A stretch of DNA of 64,000 nt from assembly GCA_028532985.1 (NCBI GenBank), contig JANCIK010000009.1, positions 2,294,001 to 2,358,000 of the forward strand, given 5' to 3'. Position 1 is the stretch's first letter. Each line of letters starts with the position of its first letter. Source of the DNA: Stropharia rugosoannulata. Taxonomy: Eukaryota; Basidiomycota; Agaricomycetes; Agaricales; Strophariaceae. Shown here one piece after another: positions 24,226-36,161 of the stretch. The position numbers and the translations under genes are program-made. Below the pieces are notes generated by a model. It had not been told where the DNA came from and did not search any database. It saw only the letters and a list, made by a program, of their open reading frames with translations.

Positions 24226-25783
24226 ATGCTTTTTACAGAACTTCCCCGGGAAATAATTGAAGAGGTACTTGTTCGCTGCGATCCCATCGATGTGGCACAA
24301 GTCGCACAGACTTGTTCTGAGCTCTTCTTCATTATCTACCGCTCAGAGGACCAACGATTATGGCGAGAGCTCTATCTTTCTCAGTCACTGGATGATCCCC
24401 GGGGTACCGTGTCGCATCTTGGCGTTGAAAGGCCCGGACCAATTGACTGGAAGACGGACTTGCAGAGGGTTATCCGCGCGGGGATTGTGGTCAGTTCACA
24501 TAACTCTCTTATTTTACTACGACCAGGAGAATTGCACACGATTCTCGACACTCTATTGCAAACAGTATGCTATACCAACCCCCGAAGGTCACAAGAACCG
24601 TTTGGTGAAGTGTCCTCCAACTTGCTATGGGTCGCTGCAATGTTTCGCGGGGGCTTCCTGGATAATGCAAAGGAAGTGTGTGGCTCATCCGTGTCTTTAG
24701 AAGATCGTATGCGTCTCGCCCGACTACACACTTACTATGGCGTCACGCACGGGGACGCCTTAACCAAGAATTTAGTCCAGTCGCGCGCGTTTGTTTATCT
24801 TATGCGCAATTACCGACCAGAAACGGGATATGGTCCCTTCCTTGAAAACGGAGAGGTGAATTGGGTACACATGCAGGCGATACACCATGTGGTGTCCATG
24901 CACCTTGTCTCGTTGAAAGAGGATGAGGATTTCGACTTTGTAATTTACCCAATGTGCCTGCCATATACACAAACAGCCATTCCTAATGAACAGCAGCTTG
25001 AAAACGACTGGGCTGGGGTAACTGGAACCTGGACAGTGTCGTTCTGTTTCTGCGATCATAGGGATCTAATGGGTGAGCCATTTGTTCAGACTTGGTCCTT
25101 ACTAGACTGATGTCAATAGCGTTTAACCATGCCAGTGTAAGTCACGATTTGTATGAAATGGACACCACTCAAGATGTATGTTTTATATCTTCCAGGCCAA
25201 AGCTTTAGACACATCTTTATTTGAAGATCCTGACTTTCGGGAGGTCTTTCGATCCCTTGAAGCCAAGGTAAACATCGTTCGTACAGAACATGATCCCGCC
25301 AACCCTTCACATCCCATCATCCACTTTTATGGAGAGATGCAAGACCCTTCTACTTCGATGATGACAGGACACGTCAAGCTGACGTCCGATAATCAGATAC
25401 AATGGCACTTCGTGAGTTTTGTATTTTATTTAAAGACTTTAAGATTTCACGCTGATTTTTCTACAGGTTTCTGGTGAGGCTGGTAGTGCTATCTGGAGGT
25501 TAGTAGGATTTATACTTACTCTTGCTTTTAGCTCACTAACTCTTCGATATAGCTCCGCGGGCGTTCAAGTAGGAGGCTTGCGTTCCTCCTTCGGAGTTCT
25601 GGGGTCTTGGACAACCGTCTTCCATGAAGATGACGATCCAGTCGGTCAGTATACTACTCGAGTACTATCAGGCTCGTACAACCCCTGTCCTAATCTTAAT
25701 CACTCATCTCCTCGTTACATCCAGGACCCTTTTGGCTCTGCAAACGCACAATTACCAATGCTAATGGACAACAAGGGGCTTAG
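24226..25783 (+). CDS. F-box protein
   Basis: From the ATG at 24226, exons 24226-25072, 25120-25136, 25196-25411, 25467-25498, 25553-25644 and 25725-25783 give 420 aa. The N-terminus is an F-box: FTELPREIIEEVLVRCDP, then VAQTCSELFFIIYR and LWRELYLSQSLDDP. F-box proteins bind Skp1 and bring substrates to SCF ubiquitin ligases. The remainder (including GVTGTWTVSF and HFYGEM) is a region I know only as the conserved tail of agaricomycete F-box proteins. An F-box at the very N-terminus is normal for the family and supports this start. However, the frame is open upstream into the TPR gene with no stop, so a fused product of about 1049 aa is possible. Confidence 0.75.
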
Positions 25784-25955
25784 GCGGGAATTATCTATTT
25801 GTAGATAGAATCACTATATTTACTTCGAATGTACGGTTGTCTCCTTTCTCGATCGTGGGAAGTGAGTTAGTCACATCGCAGTTGCGTCTCAGAATGAGAA
25901 GGTTGAGATCGCGTTTTAAAACCACCACAATCGCTCCATCTAGTTGTCGCCAGCA

Positions 25956-28900
25956 ATGTCTGACCAGCCTGACGCTCCTCCAAAGCCCAAAGTAGGATCT
26001 TTGCGTGACAGGATCGCTGCCTTCGAGAAGTCAGCAACCTCAGCTGCTCCTCCTACTGCCCCTGCCCCGCGACCCAAGCCAGCTGGGTTCGCGACATGGA
26101 AGCCGAAAGTACCATCGCCACCATCGTCTCCAGCAGTTACAGCTACAACAACGTCCAGTGATGATCGTGCTGCATCTGCTTCCGCATCCTCCAAGGCTGG
26201 CGGCATGTCGGCTAGCGACGCCAAAGAGAGTATCACCAAGGGGGGAAGCTTGAAGGACCGTATGGCAGCATTGCAAGGAAAGGGAGGGTTCGGCGCCCCG
26301 CCGGTTGTCGCACCCAAGCCTCCTATGGAGAAGCCAAAGTGGAAACCCCCGCCCGTTGTACATGCCCCTGTCGATGATGACAGTCAATTAACGGAAGGTG
26401 TATCAATTGCTGCCGCCGTGGAACGTACCATATCCCCCCCTGCATCCATCGTTTCGCGTGAAAGTCATGAGGGCCAGAAGATTGGCGAAGGAGAGGAGAG
26501 AGCTACTTCACCTCCGACAGGCGCACCTGATAATGCAGAGGAAGCTGGTACCGCAGATCCCGAGGAAGAAGAGCGGCAACGGCGCGCTGCTATTGCTGCA
26601 AGAATGGCACGTCTTGGTGGAGCACGCGTAGGCATGGCTCCTCCAGTGTTTGGAAAGAAACCCCCAGTCAGACGACCTACACAAGAGGAGCCCCCCCATG
26701 CGCCCGAAGAACATAAACCTACTGAAGAGCTTGTTAAATCTGCCTCCAATTCAGAAATAGTCAAACAGGGCGATGTTCCCGCTCCTTCGCCGTCTAATGG
26801 TACGTAAAGGTGTACTAAGAAATTCTTGTCACACCAATTGATCACTGTGAACCAGTCCTTACATCATCACCTCCCGGCGATTCAGGCGCGACTGAAGATA
26901 CTCAGGATATAGGTAAGTACTTAAGAAATCATAGAAAGGATAGTGCTAACAGTAACTTCACCAGATCGCCCTGCCCCTGCACGGAAGAACTCTGAAAGTG
27001 CATCTATTTCCGCGGCGGACTCAGATTCACATGCAACAAAGGCGCCCACTTCTATGCCCGTTCCTGCCGTACCACGACGTGCAGGGCCTCCTCGCAAGAA
27101 ACCCGCTAAGCCAACTGCCCCCGCTCCGGATGCTCCGGGGGAGCGTGCAGTAATCGCCGAAGAACCTTCTGCGAGTAGCGAAGAGGCAAAAGTACATGAG
27201 CCTTCATCTATGTCCCCCACACCGGCAGAAGTCGAACAGTCATTTGAACAACCAAGAAATGAGACGACAGCTGATGTTCTTGAGTCTACCTCCCACGTGG
27301 CCACTCCCGTCCCTGTTCTACATGTTGAATCACTGAAGCCAGATTCTGACAATGTAATCTCAGATGAAAACCCCAAGTCACCCCAAGAACTCTCCTCAAA
27401 GACATCCAGTGTAGGTACTCCCCTTGAAGAAGGCTCCGGAATCGCTTCTCCACCGCCCACTCTCAATGTAAGCGAAGCATCTGAAGACGCATCAAATGGC
27501 TTAAACGATGAAGATGAAGTCCACAATAATTCTCTTCTGTCGGAAATCGTGCCCCATCACCATCCTGAACCCCTTACCGAGCCTGCGGTTGTTCAGAAGG
27601 TTGACGAGAAACTGACTGAAGTATCCACGCCTGTCGCTGACCAGTATGAAGATAACGACGATGAAGAAGACGAAGACGAGGCGGAAGCCCGTAGAAAACG
27701 AGTTGCCGCGCGACTTGCTGAAATGGGGGCCGTCAATCCACTTTCTATGCCGCCACAGGTCATTTCAGTCACCGAAGAAATGCGCTCTCCGCCTGCATCT
27801 ACTCCCGCTGACATGTCTAGCCATGAATCAAATAGTGCACCAGAGAGGCCCGCCGATATTCAAACACCTCCGTCTCCTAAGGCAGCTGACCCTATTCAGC
27901 CTGGAATATCTTCAGAATCTTTATCTGAAGTTGATGGTAAATATTAAATATTTCCATTTAATCTTTATATACGTACATATATCGAGTGTTAATTGCTCTT
28001 TCCCCTATTGTTTCTTGTATAGAAGACCAAAGTGTACATGAAGACTATCATGAACGTCAATATGAATCTCTGCCTTCGACTACCACTAAGCATCATCCAG
28101 AAACGAATAGTGGAAACTCTCATTTATCCCCCGCCCCACTCGATGGTGACAACTCATCACTGTATGCGGAACAATCTGAGCAAGACAGTGACAGCGGCTC
28201 AGAGTATGAAGAGTATTCAGTTCATCCTACACATCCTGCAGACGATGTAGCTCCACTATCACACGCAGAAGCATCCTCGCCTGAACCGTCACTACCTCCA
28301 GCTCGGTCTGCTCAACCACCGATGCGTATACTTCCATCGTCGTCCCAAGTAAGCGATGAAGAATATGAAGAAGAACCTGAGGAAGCAAAGGATGAAGATG
28401 ACGACAGTGGATTGCAGCCTCACCTCTTTGTACCGCCTCCGACTGAGCGTGCACAGAGAAACAATATACCCGCTCAGCGCCAATCGAGTGCCGATGATGA
28501 AGATGAATCAGAAAATGGCCCACCGCCATTGCCCTATCTACAGAGGCGATCGGTAGAGGTACCAGCTGCACGTTCACCTTCACCCCCGTCTGACTACGCG
28601 TCTGAACGCGAATCTGATCATGATGGACCAGCATTGCCCGTCCCCGCACCGGTTACTTCCCCTAAGCTGACTTCAGATAAGAATTTATACCATCAGCGTC
28701 AGTCTATTCCTCAGACAAGTGATACCGAACCTCGGCGTCTTGCACCTCCAGCTCGCCGCCCTATACCAGCTACCCCACCAGATGAGCCAGTGTCTCAAAA
28801 TGATTCCCCTGCTACGTCGCCTGTGCCATTGCCGAGGTTATCGCTCTCTACATCCGACAATGAAGAAGTCTTAGATGAAGAAGAAGGCGGTGCGTTTTGT

Positions 28901-30783
28901 ATATCGCAATCGGTGTACTTGTTCTAACTTCCCTATAGATCCAATAGACCCAGGATTTTATAGCCCAAGCAGACGTACATCGTCAGTTAGTTTGCAGGCA
29001 TTGGCTCAGTCTCAGGCGACCCAGGCGACCCAGCAAATATCACCCAGCAGTGTTCCTGCAGCACCAGAGACTCAGGCAGGAGAAGATCCGCAAGATGCAG
29101 AACAACTACGGAGGCAAACTATAGCCGAACGGATGGCTAAACTAGGAGGCATCAAATTTGGAGCTGCCCCTGTTCCCGTTCCTCGTTCTCAGCCTCCAGT
29201 AGCGCAAGAAGAGCAGCAGGACAGTGCTCAGCATGCATCTCAGGAGGAGGCTACTCCCGAAGCTATGTCAGAAGAAGAGGAAGAGCGCGCACGCAAGGAA
29301 AGAATTGCAGCGAAAATGGCCAACATGGGTGGAATGAGGATTGGAATGATGCCCATGGGTATGGGAGGCTTTTCTCCACGACCACCCATTCCTCAGACGA
29401 ATAGCTACGATTCGAAACCACCTGCACGAGCCATCCCTCCAACTCGGCCGCCACCACCTCCAGCTGCAATTCCTGATGCTGATTCAGATCATGGAAGTGA
29501 ATCTGTGTCTGAAGATGCAGTCAAGGTGGAAGCAGAACTAAGCGAAACGGATGAAGTTGACTATGCGGAAGCTGATATACCTGAAGAGACCCCTCCTCCC
29601 ATACCGTCGAGAAGTAACAGGGGAGCACATCGTCAGGATACCTCGAGTTCTGCTTCATCACCGCCTATGTCTTCTCGCCCTCCAGTGCCAGCCGGGTTAC
29701 CCCATAGGAGGTCCAGTGTCCAGACCACCCGATCTATGACTGGTTCTTCAACGGGAGGAGAAGTAGCACCAGCCACCACTCCACTCAAGTCATCCGGCTT
29801 CATGCCGTCAAGCCAGTCTGAGTACGTCATGGTTGAAGAACCAGAACCCCAAGAAGAAGTGCCGCCCCCTCCTGCACGCCCAGCGGGGCGGGCGCCACCT
29901 TCACGCGCCGCCCCGCAGGCGCCACCAGCGCCCCCTCCTACACAAACAAGCACCGACGCCAGCGATAGTATCTCATCACAGTGGGAGATCCCGTCTATTC
30001 CAGGAATAGTATCTGCGCTGGACTTCGGGGGAGACACCGACCTTTCGCTCTCGTGGACTGATGCAGGTGAGGATGGGGTAACGCCCGCCCCTATACACAG
30101 TGCCACCTCTCCCCCGGCCTCGCCTCCGGCAGTGCCTGCACAGAAGGCCGCCCCTTCCGATATCCATCTCAGCGCGGACGAGTTGATGGCTCTCTGGGGC
30201 CGCGTCGGCGTGCAGGTATGCGAGGTCGCGACATCGCTGTTCGAAAAGTCGAAGAAGGCGCTGATCGGCGATGGCACGTACGCTGGGTTCGTGCAGGCGG
30301 TGCTCGCACTGGTGCCCAACGCTGCGGCTGCGCCCACGGCCGGCGGTCAGTATGGTTACCTGGTGTACATGCAGAATGGGCCGGCGGTGCAGAAGCGCGC
30401 GAGCGAGATTATGCCTGGTGATATTGTCGAGATCCAGGACGCGAAGCTCAAGGGACACAAAGGCCTACAGACGTACCATCAGTCGGTCGGCGGTACGGGG
30501 GAGGTGCTTGTTGGCGTTATAGGTGAGTTCGAGGCCAAGAAGACGAAGATCAGAGTGTTCCACGCAAATCAACACGTTGGACAACAGGTATATTTTTCTC
30601 CCTAAATATGTTGTTGGTAAATTTGCCTAAATACCTGTATTCAGACGGTAGAGTCAGTCAGCTACCGCTTGGAAGACCTGAAGAGCGGTCTTGTAAAAGT
30701 GAGCGTCGTTTTTTTGTTTGTTGCTGTGTTGTTTCTCACAATTAATGCGCGTTTGAAAGGTATACCGTGTTTTGGAAGCTTAG
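25956..30783 (+). CDS. BBC1/AIM3-like actin cortical patch protein
   Basis: Seven exons, 25956-26799, 26856-26912, 26965-27936, 28023-28889, 28939-30587, 30645-30698 and 30760-30783, join to 1488 aa. The body is a Pro/Ser/Glu-rich disordered chain with many polyproline runs, suited to SH3 partners. A basic helical motif of the form RRxxIAxRMAxLGG is repeated four times. The last 230 residues are globular (GQYGYLVYMQNGPAVQKRAS, PGDIVEIQDAKLKGHKGL, SYRLEDLKSGLVKVYRV) and match the C-terminal cysteine-proteinase-fold domain shared by yeast Bbc1 and Aim3, which act at cortical actin patches with type I myosin. No SH3 domain is present at the N-terminus (SLRDRIAAFEKS), so Aim3 may be the closer relative. 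The final 24-nt exon gives VYRVLEA and the stop. Confidence 0.82.
26580..29349 (+). repeat. Four-copy protein motif RRxxIAxRMAxLGG
   Basis: Copies lie at about 26580-26636 (RRAAIAARMARLGGARVGM), 27690-27735 (RRKRVAARLAEMGAV), 29109-29162 (RRQTIAERMAKLGGIKFG) and 29290-29349 (RKERIAAKMANMGGMRIGM). Each follows an acidic Glu-rich stretch. They look like repeated short binding helices. Confidence 0.7.
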
Positions 30784-31212
30784 GCGGGCTTACGCATAAC
30801 TATGGAGCATTTGAACTCGTACAAAACAATACATTTTTCCCGGATGGTTATCGCAACACATGTAATAAAACATAATGATATCATTTCTCTGTAGTAGTAT
30901 AACGCTAAATCGTTTATTCTCTTTGCTTTGCAATACATGTAACTACAGATTTATGTCTTGCAAAATGCAAGACTTGGTGGTATATAACCAAAGCGCTCGG
31001 ATTCCACATCCATATCCAGTAAAAGCTGGTACATTAGCGCCTTTATATCGACACGCAGGATGCGTTGACATATTATAGAATGTATATCTAGGTTGAACTG
31101 AATAAGATCTTGCAAATCAGAACATGCAATCTCCAGGATTAAACACTGTGTACTGCGAAATACTTACGCTTCACTTGAGGCCTAGCGTACAAAAAAAGAG
31201 ATATCAGTCACT
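30784..31212. other. Intergenic region between convergent genes
   Basis: About 430 A/T-rich bases between the stops of the BBC1-like gene and the minus-strand small gene. Expected to hold both 3' UTRs. Nothing else seen. Confidence 0.45.
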
Positions 31213-32076
31213 TCACTTCGCGAGGGGTCTCACTCCTGTGCCAGAGTCTTTGAGGCTTGTGGGGTATGACCCAACCGCGTCTCGATACTCAGCTTTAGGA
31301 CGCAGACCAAAATTCAGTGTGCTGAGAGGGTTGTAGATGGAGTAGGATCTCACCTTGAGCATCCTTAACCTGCCCCTCATTCGTTGTCCTGTCAGCGTCA
31401 CTCTGCTCTGCCTCTTTCGCATTTCCACTTTGCTTTGTGTCTCCGTCTTGCACAGTTCTACTTGACTCTCCGTCCAGCTTCTGTTTCTTGTGCGACGATT
31501 CAGCCTCAGGCATAGGATCTTGAGAGTCGGTGCCAGAAGTCCCGGAGGACTGCTCAGAGGAAAGATGAGGTCGCTTCCCGCGCTGTTTCTAATAGCAGAC
31601 ATGTCAGCCCCACGATGGTTAGACAATCAAGACGAAGGAACGTACAAAGCGATCTGCGAAATGCTTCTTCCTGTGTTATGATAAATGGATAAGTATCAAG
31701 TATATGCTAATACGGGAGAGTGCGAAAAATGTAAGACTTCCGGTCGCTTACCGACCTTTCGAGAATCTCTTGGGCCTTCTTCTTCTCGTCTTCTTCCTGA
31801 AGAATCACTTTCAGTCTATGATTGCGATGATCAGCTCGATAAATGACTACTGACCTTCATAGTATGTCTCACACGTTCTAAGAAGGAGCCATCACTTGAG
31901 AAGATGTTGACAGGCTTTGCAGACGAGGACCTGGATTTTCCACTGGAGGACCCTGTAGATGTAGATGCTAGGGGGGTTACGGAACGAGCACGATTAGGAG
32001 AGTTTTTGGACATGGTCTGATAATGGTACGTGGGGGTGGGGAGTGCGTGATGAGAATTGTAGTAGGCAGTGGACAT
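31213..32076 (-). CDS. Small charged protein of unknown function
   Basis: Five exons read leftwards, 32076-31855, 31796-31756, 31670-31646, 31588-31354 and 31235-31213, give 181 aa in phase. The N-terminus is Ser/Thr/Pro-rich (KSRSSSAKPVNIFSSDGSFL), followed by a Lys/Glu helix (EEDEKKKAQEILERKKHF), a basic patch RFKQRGKRPHLSSE, and a polar tail with SSHKKQKLDGESS that resembles a nuclear localisation signal. I do not recognise a domain. The third exon is only 25 nt; its frame is fixed because only one phase joins to the long fourth exon without a stop. It starts about 330 bases from TAF6, head to head, so the two may share a promoter. A nuclear role is inferred from composition only. Confidence 0.6.
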
Positions 32077-32406
32077 AACGGGGATGTTAAAAGTAAAATG
32101 CGGGGATGACCTACATACACCGTTTATATCATCAATAATTGAGTACAAGGTAGGAAAGTCGGGAAAGTCCTAGAAATTTCTTCCAAGCTAGGATGCCGTA
32201 AGCGTGCGGGGCTAACATGTGCAAATAATAGCCCGGACCACGGGAACCCGGATTACATCGAGCATTGGTGCCGAGGTTCGTGTGCCGTTTGTACTCTTCC
32301 GCGCTACCCAATTCTGCCAATATACCGCCCATAGGCTGTCAAGGAAGTTAAACCCGTCGTTTAACGTATGATCTAGGTATAACACCAGATACCAGTCTCT
32401 TGAAAC

Positions 32407-34099
32407 ATGCAGGCGTCCGCCAACGCAAAGCCGAAGGTTCGCACAGGACAGGGTGCCCAGACGGGCGTCTATAAAGTCGACGCTATCAAGGTTCGTGTTT
32501 GCTGTGTATATGAGACGGTAATGGTATTCTCATTATTTTAGCTGCATAGGATATAGCCGAATCTCTTAACATTTCGATATCAGACAGCGTCGCGTCTTCT
32601 CTGACCAGTGATGTTGAATACCGCATCAACCAAGTTATTGAGGTGCTTTTGCTTTTTGGTGGCCGATCAGGGATGTACTAAACATACCCAGGAAGCAGCG
32701 CGCTTCATGCGTCATGGACGGCGGACAACGATGTCTACCGCTGACATCGACCAAGCGCTGCGCGTCCTCAACATTGAGCCACTTTACGGTCACTCGCCTT
32801 ATAACCCCACTGTTTTCCGACGCGCCCTTCCATTCCCCCAAGTACACTCGGCAGGCCCAGTATATTTCCCTGAAGACGAAGAGATTGACTTTGATCGCGT
32901 TCTGAGAGAAGAGAAAATTGCTTTGCCTAAAGGTGTTAGTTGGACGGCGCATTGGCTAGCAGTCGAGGGTGTGCAGCCACTTATACCAGAAAATCCTCCT
33001 GCCGTTCCACGCGAGACAGACGGAGATCCGAGTGCCAAAGGAGACATCCTCAAGGTCAATGGAACAGCCCCATCGGTCAACGGCACAGGGCTCCCTCTGG
33101 GTCCGACTGGAAGTTTGCCAGCAGGCATGAAGAAGCCTTCAATAGCTCAGCAGCCGAATCAAAGCTCAAATCAGCAGATTGTCAAACAAGTATTGTCGAG
33201 AGAGTTACAACTCTACTATGCTCGCCTGACATCTTCACTTTTGCCCCCTTCCTCCGACTCTGCTAAGCGGACCGCCGCACTGGCGAGCTTGCGCAGCGAC
33301 GCTGGCTTACAGGCTCTTCTACCTTATCTGGTGCGCTGGGTGGCCGAAGGAGTCGTCGCTTCACTCAAAGAGGACTCACCTGGAGAGAGTGAGGGCAAAG
33401 TGCTGGAAGTGCTGCTAGATGTGATTAGCGCCATATTGGATAACAGCACCTTATTCGTAGAACCTTACGTGAGTTGTACTTTAATTTTTAATGTCCAGTT
33501 TCGCAGTTCTTAACAGAGGCTTAGCTTCACCAAATTCTGCCTCCCATTTTGTCGATACTCTTATTCTCGTCTCTCCCCCAAAGCCATGCTACTCAATTGA
33601 GGACAGCCGCCTCTCAAACGCTTTCAAAACTTCTAACTCAACATTCCACTACGTATCCCTCACTATCGCCTCGCATAATGAAAACTCTCCTGCTGGCGCT
33701 AATATCACCAGATAAAAGCCATGGCACACGTGAGGGCGCCATTCGTGGTCTTGTCGGTGTCGGAAAGGAGGCTGTAAGGAAGGGACTAGTGGAGGGAGGA
33801 GGTGCCAAAGTTGTTTCCGAAGAATCGAAACATGACATGGACCATTCATTTAGCCTAATTAACTCCGTTATGGTGCGTAACGCGGAACTGTTCTGCCTTG
33901 TCCTGACTGAAATGTTATTCAGGATGCTCTGCGTGTACTTCGTCCTCAAACAGACATGGTAGAGTCTCTAGACGCCGCCAAGCCTGGTGACTCGGAAACA
34001 TACGCACAACTCGAGAATCTGTTAGGACCATTGTTTGCGCAGCAGATTGCTGGTGATGCTGCATGGGCCCGCGAAATCGTTGGAACGCACCAACCATGA
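32407..34099 (+). CDS. TAF6: TFIID/SAGA subunit TAF6
   Basis: Exons 32407-32490, 32550-32642, 32692-33468, 33525-33872 and 33923-34099 give 492 aa. The N-terminal histone fold is clear: VYKVDAIKDIAESLNISISD, then EYRINQVIEEAARFMRHGRR and TTMSTADIDQALRVLNIEPLYG. TAF6 pairs through this H4-like fold with TAF9 in the TFIID and SAGA transcription complexes. The C-terminal half matches the TAF6 HEAT-repeat region (EPYLHQILPPILSILL, TQLRTAASQTLSKLL, TREGAIRGLVGVGKEAVR). Length is normal for a fungal TAF6. The branch-point sequence TACTAAC is visible in the second intron. Confidence 0.93.
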
Positions 34100-34782
34100 C
34101 CGCTATAAAATTTCTGTATGGCTTTACTTTGGCTTCGTGTTAGGTTGTTGTATTACTTACTTTTTTTGCGTGTACTTATGTGCTCCCGTGGACGTGGTCG
34201 TATAACAGTGATATGATAACGGTCCTTATAAACGGTCGACGATATATGTCCTGTTGTTATCATGTGTGCCCGACTACATTTCATTTGTAGAGGCTGCGTG
34301 AGAGGGCTATTCATAGGTCGGATGAGATAGCAATACATATGTCTCTGAGACAACAGAAAAAAGGTCAACAGTTTCTGTGAACATTTATTACTCCCATCGA
34401 AGCTTCACAGGCATGGATAATGTAGCATGGCATGGAGTCGCTCTACGTATGCATAGGTAATGTTCTAAAAATAAGTCTTATAAATAACTAGATATTACAT
34501 ATTACATGCCCAATGCCCCGCTACCTTTCTTCAGTGTCGTCTTTCTTTCCGTAGGGATAGCAGTATTTTTGGACGCCCCATTCGTACATCATATCTGGCA
34601 TCATACGCAGCACTGAAAAATCACAGACTGTCTCAATGGAGCGGAGGCAAATCGTATAAATGCGAAGATCAGAAGTACCCTGAATGAGCAATCAAACAAA
34701 CCTCCTTCAACTCTCTCTGACTTGGAATATCAGTCCTTTGTACATTGAGCCTTATCTGAATCCGAACCACTTTGAATTCGAA
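34100..34782. other. Intergenic region downstream of TAF6
   Basis: About 680 A/T-rich bases with no supportable ORF. Probably the TAF6 3' UTR and the promoter of the small Cys-rich gene. Confidence 0.4.
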
Positions 34783-35251
34783 ATGGAGCAACCATCATTG
34801 TCGTACCCCAAGACGGCGATGTCCAGTGGCCCCGCAATCACTACCCAACCTCAAGCAGGGGCCGCGCAAAGTGAGTCTCACTGGTGAACTGCATAGTTTG
34901 AGGATGATCGTCGAGCGCTTTTCCATTTCATAGCTTTCGGAAAGGGCATCTCAATGCCTGCAGTTACGGGTGAACAGCAGAGCAATGCATCCAGAGTGCG
35001 GGGTGGTGGTGCAGCCAGAGTGAGCCCCTCAGTTTGCTTCCGGCGAGATTGTTATGTCTAACCAGTTTCAAATCGTGATGGTAGGATTGCTTTGTAGGTG
35101 CCCTCGGCGTCTGCATATGCTCCGAGTGCTGCGAGGGTATATGCGACTGTATTGCAGATATCATATGTAAGTAATGTTGCTCTATTTGTCTACAAACTAC
35201 CCCGGCTTACCGTCATCGAAAGGTTGCCCGTGCGAGATGTTGGGATGTTAA
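34783..35251 (+). CDS. Small Cys-rich, probably membrane-associated peptide
   Basis: Four short exons, 34783-34870, 34934-35019, 35085-35166 and 35223-35251, join in phase to 94 aa. The first half is polar (MEQPSLSYPKTAMSSGPAIT), then RVRGGGAAR leads into a C-terminal Cys cluster, DCFVGALGVCICSECCEGIC followed by DCIADIICCPCEMLGC. This layout of Gly-rich hinge and Cys-rich hydrophobic end resembles CYSTM-like and palmitoylated fungal peptides. Every junction has a GT donor and AG acceptor, and the Cys-rich frame appears only when they are used, which argues that it is real. The function is unknown; membrane attachment through Cys palmitoylation is inference. It is convergent with the dioxygenase gene, 70 bases away. 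Confidence 0.75.
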
Positions 35252-35321
35252 GTGGTGGCTAGTGTACAAAATACGACAAATGGACGTTTTAAATATATGT
35301 AATTTTGTTGAGAGCTGTGAA

Positions 35322-36161
35322 TTACTGAAGCTCTTCTTTGAACAAGAAATCGCTCCGCATCGTATACTTGACGCCTTGCAGCACCTCCTCGCCACTGTGG
35401 ACGAGCATGCGTTGTTGGAATATAAGAACCCTGCCGATGCGGGGGTAAACATCCAAGTAGTGCATCTTGTTCGGCGTCCAAAATCGAGTGGCACCCCCAA
35501 CAAGTGGTTCGTCAGGATCGTCATCGAACAATTTAGTGTGAGTGAGGTCTACATTGAGGTTATTCGAGTCAGCGCTCAAACCTTCCTGACCAGTGCCATT
35601 GAGATAAAGGTGTAGTGTGACGAATGACTTGAGGGTAATACCGCCTTTGTGCGGTACACTGACCAGCCCGTCACAATGAGGTTTGAAGTAATGCCCGGGC
35701 CCATATCTCAGGAAGCTCAACCGAGGATTGACACTAAGAAAAAGTTATTATTTTTGAGTAACATGTTGCATTATACTCCTAATGGTGACATACCCAGACA
35801 GCTTATACGTAGAACCTTGCTTCCTGCCTTTCTTGCCCGTTATACCGTCCCATTCTCTCCCAACAGCGATCTCCCCGAGGTCTGCTTCCACCAGAGGACG
35901 GAGCCGCTGATATATGCGCTCTGCCACTTCTGCGTTAATGTGTATGACACGGTCGCTGTTGCGGAAGTCTTTATGCACCGTTTGCGATTCCTCGCGAGCA
36001 GACAGTCCAGCTGGTTTCCATGCATCAGAGGCGACAGCTAGAGAAGCAAGAGAGAGGCATTCGTCCTCGGAGAAGACATTGTCTACAACGAGCGCATAGA
36101 ATCCAGCGTAACTGTCTAAAGCGGTATCGGCAAAGTTGATACGAGTTACTGTAGGCGCCAT
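35322..36161 (-). CDS. 2-oxoglutarate/Fe(II) dioxygenase, prolyl 4-hydroxylase type
   Basis: Two exons, 36161-35794 and 35733-35322, give 259 aa. The double-stranded beta-helix active site is intact: RYGPGHYFKPHCDG supplies the iron ligands His142 and Asp144, RMLVHSGEEVLQG supplies distal His235, and Arg249 in KYTMRSDFLF fits the 2-oxoglutarate binding residue. The intron at 35793-35734 separates YKLSG from VNPRLSFLRYG. Such enzymes hydroxylate protein prolines or small molecules using O2 and 2-oxoglutarate. There is no signal peptide, so it is probably cytosolic or nuclear. The substrate cannot be predicted. Confidence 0.85.

Noticed and set aside
29633..30337. 234-codon minus-strand frame
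   Set aside because: It is antisense to the C-terminal domain of the BBC1-like protein, which is clearly the coding strand.
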